From: an uncultured Elusimicrobia bacterium | Lineage (GTDB): Bacteria > Elusimicrobiota > Elusimicrobia > Elusimicrobiales > UBA9959 | Assembly (NCBI GenBank): GCA_903917735.1 | Contig: CAIXBR010000058.1 | Location: 1-42,625 of the forward strand | Direction: 5' to 3' | Length of the DNA stretch: 42,625 bases | Shown here: positions 37,436 to 42,625 of the stretch, piece by piece | How positions within the stretch are numbered: position 1 is the first letter of the stretch | Layout of the letters: each line of letters begins with the position of its first letter | Program-made: the position numbers and the translations under genes | The notes under the pieces: generated by a model | What the model saw: the letters and a program-made list of their open reading frames with translations, nothing else | Database searches by the model: none | Told to the model about the DNA's origin: nothing

Positions 37436-37948
37436 ATGCAAACAACTATTCTGTCCTGGATTCTTTCTCACATCGGTCTCTCTATCGCCGGCGGCTCGGT
37501 CTTGGGGGCCACTGTACTTCACTTAGCGGCTCCCAAAATAACCGCGTCCGCCTGCGCAGCCCTCGGTAAACTGATGGGCAAAGAAATCGTCGCGGCTGAG
37601 ACTATTAAGACCGGCGACCCCGAGATAGACGGCCGCCTCAACCTGACAGTGCTTATCCTCATGGATGTGGCTAAGCGCAAGATGCCCGCAGCGCTCGGTG
37701 AGGAAAAGAAAAAGTACGTGATGTCCTACTTCGCCACCACTGCGCCGGTCATCAAAGAGACGGTCAGCAGCGCTATAGACCAGCTCTGGGCGGTATGGAA
37801 GGATTCCATTGATAAGGGCGTCTCCGCGCCCCAGGAGGCCATCATAGCGGCCGCCGTGGCCCAGTTGCAGGTACTTACCGCTCCACAGACTCCGGCGACA
37901 CCTGCCGTGTCGTCCGCGCCTCAGCCACCGGTGAATCCTACAGCATAA
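37436..37948 (+). CDS. Membrane-anchored protein, holin candidate
   Basis: 170 residues from ATG 37436, one base after the previous stop. An N-terminal hydrophobic segment (ILSWILSHIGLSIAGGSVLG, residues 5-24) is followed by a weaker one (AAPKITASACAALGKLMG) and an amphipathic helical region; the end is rich in proline and alanine. The size and N-terminal anchor are like some phage holins or lysis-associated proteins, but no family can be named. Confidence 0.6.
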   Translation: MQTTILSWILSHIGLSIAGGSVLGATVLHLAAPKITASACAALGKLMGKEIVAAETIKTGDPEIDGRLNLTVLILMDVAKRKMPAALGEEKKKYVMSYFATTAPVIKETVSSAIDQLWAVWKDSIDKGVSAPQEAIIAAAVAQLQVLTAPQTPATPAVSSAPQPPVNPTA

Positions 37949-37975
37949 CCAGGCTTATTATATAGGAAGGAGCAT

Positions 37976-39352
37976 ATGGCTAAAACTATCTTTGTAGACG
38001 CGGATAAAAGTCAGGGCAGATTAGGGACGCGCGTTCTCGCCGCCTTCTTGAACGGCATTTTCACGCACCGGCACCGTGGCCTTAATCAGAATGGCGACGG
38101 CGCGATAGATTATGCCTTGGACACTGGCGCAGCCAACGCTTACGTCATAGCCCTGACTCCGGCGCTGGACGCATACACTCCCGGCATGCCTGTCTGGTTC
38201 CAGGCATCCGCCGCCAATACCGGCCCGTCCACGCTAAATATCAACGGTATTGGCCCGACAGGGATAAAGAAATTCGGAACGCAGCTCCTGGCGGCGGAAG
38301 ACATCCGCGCCGGGCAGGTAATCTGCGCGGTGTACGACGGCGCCTGTTTCCAGCTGATCACCCGCGGCCTGGCGCAGCAATCGGATGGGACCGTAAATTA
38401 TGCGGCAGACGGCGGTGTCGCAAATGCTTACGCCGTGAATCTTACCCCGGCTTTGGCTGGATATATCACCGGAGTGCCGGTGTTGTTTTGCGCCGCCAAC
38501 ACCAACACCGGCGCCGCCACGCTGAGCATTAATGGCCTCGGTGCTGTGAGCATAAAGAAGCGCGGCAATTTAGCGCTCGATGCCGGGGATATCGTTTCTG
38601 GCCAGGTAATTGTCGCCACCTATGACGGCAACTGTTTCCAGTTGCTGACCCCGGCCTTCTCGAATGGCGTTCCTGTAGGGAGTATCCTTTACCGCCTTTC
38701 CCGCCAGACTCCGCCCGGCTATATCCCCTTCAAAGCGGCCTCGTTATTGAGAGCGCAATATGCGGAATTATTTTCCGCTCTTGTCCCTCAATTTACTGTC
38801 AGCCTGCCCGTCGGTTCTCCACTTGTTATCCCGAAAGCCGCGCATGGATTATATGTCGGCGAAAGGGTGCGCTTCGTCACTACCGGCGGCCTTCCGACCG
38901 GCCTTAATGTCGGGCAGGATTATTACGTGATCGCGGCGGGATATACCGCTGACACGTTCGAGATCAGCGCCACCCTTGGCGGCGCGGCAATTGTTACCAG
39001 CGGCACACAGAACGGAGTTCACACTCTCTTCTGCTGGTCTATCTGCAGCCCCGGCGCTGATGAAACCACCTTCAATATCCCGGACCCCCGCGGCTACTTC
39101 CTGCGTATTTGGGATGGCGGCCGCGGCGTGGATACAAATCGCTTATTCGGCAGCTTTCAGGATGACGCGCTTGCAACTCATACGCATCAGGCAAATCAGA
39201 CCACTTCCGCAAACGATGGAGGCACCGGGGGCGGCTCAAATGGCTATGCGCGCAATATCCCCTATACCGGAGCAACTGGCGGCCCATCAACGGGAAATTC
39301 ACCTGAAACACGTCCGTTAAACATGGCAGTGCCGGCGTATATAAAATATTAA
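37976..39352 (+). CDS. Tail fibre protein with collar-type C-terminus
   Basis: 458 residues. It opens TIFVDADKSQGRLGTRVLAA, like the short fibre gene at 32737, and carries two copies of the 95-residue domain (AYVIALTPALDAYTPGMPVW and AYAVNLTPALAGYITGVPVL). After residue 235 comes the phage tail-collar domain (TPPGYIPFKAASLLRAQYAE), interrupted by a beta-rich insert, then NIPDPRGYFLRIWDGGRGVD, THTHQ and a C-terminal RPLNMAVPAYIKY. Collar domains form the trimeric tip that recognises receptors. AAGGAGC precedes the start. It is the last gene of the phage. Confidence 0.85.
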   Translation: MAKTIFVDADKSQGRLGTRVLAAFLNGIFTHRHRGLNQNGDGAIDYALDTGAANAYVIALTPALDAYTPGMPVWFQASAANTGPSTLNINGIGPTGIKKFGTQLLAAEDIRAGQVICAVYDGACFQLITRGLAQQSDGTVNYAADGGVANAYAVNLTPALAGYITGVPVLFCAANTNTGAATLSINGLGAVSIKKRGNLALDAGDIVSGQVIVATYDGNCFQLLTPAFSNGVPVGSILYRLSRQTPPGYIPFKAASLLRAQYAELFSALVPQFTVSLPVGSPLVIPKAAHGLYVGERVRFVTTGGLPTGLNVGQDYYVIAAGYTADTFEISATLGGAAIVTSGTQNGVHTLFCWSICSPGADETTFNIPDPRGYFLRIWDGGRGVDTNRLFGSFQDDALATHTHQANQTTSANDGGTGGGSNGYARNIPYTGATGGPSTGNSPETRPLNMAVPAYIKY

Positions 39353-39521
39353 GGAAAGCAGGCTCGCTCTTTGACAAATTAAGGTGTCTTTTTTTACCCT
39401 GATCCGGGTATGGAAGGAAAAGTTATCAACACCCTGCCGGTTTTTGCAAAATATAGGTCTAAAGGCCTACGTTTTTCTCAAACTGCCTGATACTTTTTCT
39501 CAAACCGCGTGATAGGTTATA
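39353..39521 (-). other. Right end of prophage with two inverted transposase sites
   Basis: No gene is seen after the fibre stop. TTCTCAAAC occurs at 39475-39483 and 39497-39505, 22 bp apart, the same spacing as R1-R2 in Mu. Each is followed by GATA (39489 and 39511), giving a shared motif TATC-n5-GTTTGAGAA on the opposite strand, like the left end. The 11-bp AGTTATCAACA repeat is at 39421-39431. Confidence 0.85.
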
Positions 39522-39526
39522 AAAAT
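39522..39526. repeat. Right target-site duplication AAAAT
   Basis: This matches 910-914. It lies 16 bp beyond the outermost right-end motif. Confidence 0.65.
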
Positions 39527-39637
39527 TTCAGAAAACCGCCCCGAGTTTTTGTATTATGGAGTTAAGGGAAGATTTCCGCGAATTTTTTTAAGCGTGAAAA
39601 GATTAAGATCGGGAAAGAACACGCGGTAACTGGTCTC

Positions 39638-39832
39638 ATGTTTCCTACAAATTCCGGAACCATAGCATTCGCATCTGAAAGCGCCGGTGGTGCCGGCCTG
39701 CGCAAAAAAGTATTTTATTCTCCCTCGGAAGCGGCGAAAGCTGTCACTGGCAAAGCCGTCAATGGCTGGGCGGTCTGGCTGCATGAGCGCGCCCCCGGAG
39801 ATTGGGTCAAGCTGGACGGCCTCAGGAAGTAG
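39638..39832 (+). CDS. Short DUF4357-like host protein or remnant
   Basis: 64 residues; KKVFYSPSEAAKAVTGKAVN followed by GWAVWL matches the SPS-x-AA-x-x-V-x-G-x-x-NGW signature of DUF4357, usually found at the C-terminus of nuclease or restriction-related proteins. The same frame is open back to 39566 without a better start, and no partner domain is present, so it may be the tail of a larger lost gene. It starts 112 bp outside the prophage. Confidence 0.55.
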   Translation: MFPTNSGTIAFASESAGGAGLRKKVFYSPSEAAKAVTGKAVNGWAVWLHERAPGDWVKLDGLRK

Positions 39833-40024
39833 CAGATCTGCCACTTCCGCCATCATATACCCCAAAGACCGCGAAAAGCGGTTAACCTGCGAAAGCGGGA
39901 AATACTCACATTCAGATGCTTTGATGCTTACCGCGCGGGCATTGGGCGGCAATTTGGCGGGTAAGATGATGGAGTTATCGCATCTTATCAAGGAATTACT
40001 GAATTCCCCGACGGGGAAATGAAA

Positions 40025-40050
40025 AACGACGGTTAACCTTAACCGTCGTT
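40025..40050 (+). terminator. Terminator hairpin AACGACGGTTAA/TTAACCGTCGTT
   Basis: A perfect 12-bp dyad with a CC centre, followed by ATTT and preceded by AAAA. It could act in both directions, ending the short host gene on one side and the tRNA transcript on the other. Confidence 0.75.
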
Positions 40051-40069
40051 ATTTCGAACCATCTAAAGC

Positions 40070-40143
40070 TGGCTCCGGGACTAGGATTTGAACCTAGACA
40101 AAGGGATTCAGAGTCCCTTGTGCTACCGTTACACCATCCCGGA
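40070..40143 (-). tRNA. tRNA-Gln (anticodon CUG)
   Basis: On the minus strand: acceptor TCCCGGA.../TCCGGGA-type 7-bp pairing, D-arm with GGTAGC, anticodon stem AGGGA/TCCCT with loop CTCTGAA (anticodon CTG), T-loop TTCAAAT, discriminator G and encoded CCA. All arms pair normally. This is a chromosomal tRNA just right of the prophage. Confidence 0.92.
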
Positions 40144-40194
40144 ATAAAACTGAAACAGTATTATATAATTTTCTCGGTCAAACTGTAAATTCTA

Positions 40195-40266
40195 TCGGGG
40201 CACCGGGAATCGGACCCGGAACTCATGCACCCAAAGCACGCGTGAGAACCATTTCACTATGCCCCG
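40195..40266 (-). tRNA. tRNA-Pro (anticodon UGG)
   Basis: On the minus strand: acceptor CGGGGCA/TGCCCCG, anticodon stem CGTGC/GCATG with loop TTTGGGT (anticodon TGG), T-arm CCGGG-TCCGATT-CCCGG, discriminator A. CCA is not encoded. It is in tandem with tRNA-Gln, 51 bp apart, probably one transcript. Confidence 0.92.
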
Positions 40267-40323
40267 AGATCTAAGAGCACGATATAGTCTATAAATTACT
40301 GCGGAGTTATACAAACAGGCGGG

Positions 40324-41472
40324 TCACGCCCCGGTATTTGCCAGGCGGGGAAGCGAGATGGAAAATGTCATACCCGGCCCCGGGGCGTTCTTTTTAGCGG
40401 CGGCCGCGCCGCCGTGCGTTTCCACTATGCGTTTGACCGTGGCGAGCCCCAGCCCCACACCGCCCACTTCACGGGTAAGATAGTCGGCCGCCTGGAAGAA
40501 ACTGTCGAAAAGACGCGGCATATCCGGAAGGTCTACCCCGGAACCCGTGTCCGAGAAAGAAAAAACGGCCCTGTCCGGCAGATAGGAGGATCTTACCGTT
40601 ATCCCCCCTCCCTGCTTGTTGAATTTCACGGCGTTTACCAGCAGGTGCTCAAAGACCTCCCGCATAAGCGAAGGGTCACAGTTCACCTGATAAGGTGTTC
40701 CCTCAACGGAAAATACAACGCCCAGCCCCATCTCCTCGTAAAGGAACATAAGCCGGCTCGAGGTCTCGTTCAGCAGGGTCTGCATATCAGTTTCTTTCCT
40801 CTCCAGCTTCAGCTCGCCCTTCAGCAGCCCGCTGAAGAGCAACAGCTCCTCAATAACAAGTTCCAGCCCTCGCAAAGCCCTGTCGCTGCGCGCCCAGACA
40901 CCGGCGGATTTTTCGTCCTTCAGCTCCCTGCCCAGCAGTTCCGAAGAGGTAAGCGCAATGGTCAGCGGTGTGCGGAGCTCGTGGTTAACCCTCGACAGGA
41001 AGGCGGTCTTTGCGCGGTCAGCGGCCTCAAGCTGGGTATAGGCCGCCTGCAACTCGGCCTTAAGCGCCTTCTCCCTTTCCAGGTCTGAGGAAAGCTTGGC
41101 CTTCTCAAAAGCGTTGCGCACTACGCTCTCGAGATACTCCATCGAGAACGGCTTTATTATATATTCCGAAGCACCGCTCTTAAGCCCGCCGATGGCGGTT
41201 TCGATAGTGGGATCGGCGGTCATTATGATCACTATGGTGGAAGGAGAAATATTCTTTACTTCCCGCGCCAAAGCTATCCCGTCCCCATCGGCGTCGATAT
41301 TTATATCGGTCAGGACCAGGTCGAAATTCCTGCGGTGAAAAGCTTCGCGCGCCTCCTTGCAGGAACCCGCGCTTTCAACCTCGGTCACCACCTGCCCCAG
41401 CAAGCTGGAGCAGAGAAACAACATCTCCGCCTGGTCGTCTATCACCAGGGCGGAAGCCTTGATCTTTTCCAT
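40324..41472 (-). CDS. Hybrid response regulator / histidine kinase
   Basis: 382 residues. Residues 1-125 are a receiver domain with acidic pocket IDDQ (11-14), phosphoacceptor D56 (LVLTDINID), T85 and K107 (YIIKPF). A short coiled coil follows. HisKA has H164 in SRVNHELRTPL. The HATPase has an N box (HLLVNAVKFN), DTGSGVDLPD and GGVGLGLATVKRI. There is no membrane segment, so it is cytoplasmic and works in a phosphorelay whose partners are not in this window. It belongs to the host chromosome. Confidence 0.93.
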   Translation of the reverse strand: MEKIKASALVIDDQAEMLFLCSSLLGQVVTEVESAGSCKEAREAFHRRNFDLVLTDINIDADGDGIALAREVKNISPSTIVIIMTADPTIETAIGGLKSGASEYIIKPFSMEYLESVVRNAFEKAKLSSDLEREKALKAELQAAYTQLEAADRAKTAFLSRVNHELRTPLTIALTSSELLGRELKDEKSAGVWARSDRALRGLELVIEELLLFSGLLKGELKLERKETDMQTLLNETSSRLMFLYEEMGLGVVFSVEGTPYQVNCDPSLMREVFEHLLVNAVKFNKQGGGITVRSSYLPDRAVFSFSDTGSGVDLPDMPRLFDSFFQAADYLTREVGGVGLGLATVKRIVETHGGAAAAKKNAPGPGMTFSISLPRLANTGA

Positions 41473-41587
41473 TTTTTCACCCGAAAGAACTCACCGCCCC
41501 GTTCTACAAGAGCCCCTGCCAGCCTTTGCCTGGCAGTCCTGCCCTAACAATATGATTTTTTAGTCTGCAATTCAAGGCAGTGGCCGG
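41473..41587. other. Intergenic spacer with CTGCCAG/CTGGCAG hairpin
   Basis: A 7-bp inverted repeat at 41516-41522 and 41530-41536 lies between the two leftward host genes. No gene is visible. No T run follows on either strand, so it may only be an attenuating structure. Confidence 0.5.
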
Positions 41588-42148
41588 TCAAAGCCCGAGC
41601 AGGCCGGCTTTCAGGGCTTTATCAGAAGGCTTCGGGCCCAGCCACACCCTGAACAGCGCGTCGGCGAAGTCCTTGCCCTCTACCGACCCCGCGGCTTTGC
41701 CACCGGCCAGCACTTCAATCCCGGTCCCGGGGCGGTAGACAAAAAGCAGCCTGTCCCCTTTTTTCACGTCGGGAATGAGCTTTCCGAATTTGGCTATCCG
41801 GTCTTTCAATGCCGGCAGGACCGGACCGGCGTTGTTGGTAAAACCCTCGGTTATGGCCTTTGCCACGTCGGCGCCGCCCACCGCGCGCAGGAAAACCAGT
41901 TCTATACGCTTGACCTGTTCCGAGGCGGCTATCTGCATGCCGTCACCGGAGGTCTTTTCCAGATAGAGACCGGCGACGTAAACCTTGAACACCACCTTGG
42001 TCCGCAGGCCCAGCCCGTTAAGTTCCAGTTTTTTTCCCTCGAACTCCATGGAAAGCGGCATGGTTACACCTTTCAGAGTTTTCTCACCGCCGGCGGAGTA
42101 AAGCCCACCAGGCAGGGTCAGCAGCAGGAACATAGCTATGGTTTTCAT
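41588..42148 (-). CDS. Secreted chalcone-isomerase-like protein
   Basis: 186 residues. MKTIAMFLLLTLPGGLYSAG is a signal peptide. The rest (KLELNGLGLRTKVVFKVYVA GLYLE split across the core, VKRIELVFLRAVGGADVAKA, PDVKKGDRLLFVYRPGTGIE) is the bacterial chalcone-isomerase-like fold, with the conserved G-x-G-x-R-x-K-x-x-(F/V)-K-VYVAGLYL segment. Bacterial members are exported proteins that bind fatty-acid-like ligands or have no known substrate. No flavonoid role is implied. Confidence 0.88.
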   Translation of the reverse strand: MKTIAMFLLLTLPGGLYSAGGEKTLKGVTMPLSMEFEGKKLELNGLGLRTKVVFKVYVAGLYLEKTSGDGMQIAASEQVKRIELVFLRAVGGADVAKAITEGFTNNAGPVLPALKDRIAKFGKLIPDVKKGDRLLFVYRPGTGIEVLAGGKAAGSVEGKDFADALFRVWLGPKPSDKALKAGLLGL

Positions 42149-42190
42149 GGTCTCTCCTTGGGATCTTCAGCGTCTTCCTTTATAAAATAC

Positions 42191-42474
42191 TCACAGGCGC
42201 TCCGGGTTCCTGGCGGAACTGAAAGGGCTCAGCATGAACCGGAAGCTGGCGGCCATCAGTTCGGCGAAAGCATAAAGCCTAAGCTTGGTCCCGGAACTCA
42301 TGTGCGGGGCACCTGTTATTATCGCAAATACGAGGCCCCGTCCGAAGCCCCAGCGCCGCGTCCGGGAAAAGCAGCCACTCCCCGCCCGCACGGCCAAAAA
42401 GCCATCCGCACGGCACATAGGCAGCGGCCAAGCAATTTTTCTTTGTTGAAAGCGGGGATAACGACAGAGAGCAT
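42191..42474 (-). pseudogene. Decayed family-2 glycosyltransferase
   Basis: From ATG 42474 the frame codes MLSVVIPAFNKEKLLGRCLC AVRMA, the classic opening of GT2 enzymes (SVVIPA-x-NE). Similarity then stops: the rest of this frame is not GT2-like. A C-terminal-looking segment (KLRLYAFAELMAASFRFMLS) appears in another frame, ending at 42191. The whole remnant is under 100 codons against about 240-300 for an intact enzyme, so there has been an internal deletion and frameshift. Confidence 0.5.
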
Positions 42475-42625
42475 CAGCAGATAATCCCAGAAGATCACGT
42501 AATATTTCAACGTGCGTCGAGAAAGCGCCAGTTGGACTTTCACCAAAACGGTGAAAAAACAAGTTCAAATGAAAGGATTGTGAAAAAGCGGCAAAGCAGG
42601 TGATTTCTTCACCGCAAAGAACGCA
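42475..42625. other. Window edge, nothing recognised
   Basis: About 150 bp upstream of the glycosyltransferase remnant. No gene, tRNA or clear hairpin is supported here. Confidence 0.5.

Larger units (their letters stand above)
915..39521. mobile_element. Mu-like transposable prophage, apparently complete
   Basis: This is a complete Mu-type prophage: transposase A and ATPase B, Gam, GemA, Mor, terminase, portal, head, contractile tail and baseplate genes are all present and open. The boundaries come from inverted GTTTGAGAA motifs at both ends. The outermost copies start 16 bp inside 915 and 16 bp inside 39521, and the flanks 910-914 and 39522-39526 are both AAAAT, as expected for the 5-bp duplication of Mu-type transposition. 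The flanks belong to a longer shared AAAAATT (909-915 and 39521-39527), so each end could shift by a base, which would change the duplication length. The termini read TAGGAG and TATAAC and lack the usual TG. Replicative transposition with headful packaging is inferred from the family. Confidence 0.93.

Noticed and set aside
32737..39352. Diversity-generating retroelement or invertible fibre cassette
   Set aside because: Related fibre modules exist, but there is no reverse transcriptase, no template repeat seen, no invertase gene, and both fibre genes point the same way.
39520..39540. Right end at the CA of 39529-39530 (to give a standard TG/CA terminus)
   Set aside because: No TG lies at the symmetric place on the left and the flanks would share no duplication.
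39554..39991. 145-codon minus-strand frame right of the prophage
   Set aside because: It lies opposite the DUF4357-like frame, which has a recognisable signature; the minus frame has none.

Overview
The window holds one essentially complete Mu-like transposable prophage of about 38.6 kb (about 915-39521) with short pieces of bacterial chromosome on both sides. The phage identity rests on a MuA-type DDE transposase, a MuB-type ATPase, Gam, GemA, a Mor-family activator, and a nearly full Mu-type head, tail and baseplate gene set (terminase, portal, MuF, gpG, protease/scaffold, gpT capsid, sheath, tube, frameshifted chaperone, tape measure, gp43 to gp48 homologues). The ends can be placed from the sequence: GTTTGAGAA motifs stand three times in direct orientation at the left (931, 1006, 1047) and twice inverted at the right (39475, 39497; 22 bp apart). 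Ends drawn symmetrically around the outermost motifs give a 5-bp duplication AAAAT.

Host flanks. Left (1-914): the start of an IS30-like transposase, an AlbA_2-type gene that loses its family sequence where the IS begins, and the tail of an IS91-like transposase with a strong terminator. Right (39522-42625): a short DUF4357-like remnant, tRNA-Gln(CUG), tRNA-Pro(UGG), a response-regulator/histidine-kinase hybrid, a secreted chalcone-isomerase-like protein and a decayed glycosyltransferase. The host is a GC-rich bacterium, probably with two membranes; Elusimicrobiota or another poorly sampled phylum is a guess from protein style only.

Phage layout. (1) Early operon, leftward, 11628 to 1242: Ner-like regulator, many small zinc-ribbon, membrane and HTH proteins, transposase A, ATPase B, GemA, a tRNA-like gene, Gam, Mor. 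(2) Immunity operon, rightward, 11691-13499: C-type repressor, a second XRE regulator and an exported ankyrin-repeat protein. The two operons share a divergent promoter/operator region at 11622-11680. (3) Late block 1, leftward, 20186 to 13637: coiled-coil membrane protein, terminase small and large subunits, portal, a MuF head protein carrying a C-terminal nuclease-like toxin domain, gpG. (4) Late block 2, rightward, 20317-39352: protease with nested scaffold, decoration protein, major capsid, endolysin, sheath, tube, chaperone, tape measure, baseplate, then a fibre region that includes a run of genes with signal peptides.

The two late blocks diverge from one 130-bp gap at 20187-20316. It carries a perfect 9-bp dyad with a -10-like box about 33 bp away on each side, the distance expected of a Mor/C-type activator, so one activator site may switch on both late blocks. 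Convergent terminators at 13.5 kb separate late block 1 from the immunity operon. Compared with Mu itself the early block is inverted: the repressor and operators lie about 10.7 kb inside the prophage and not at the left end.
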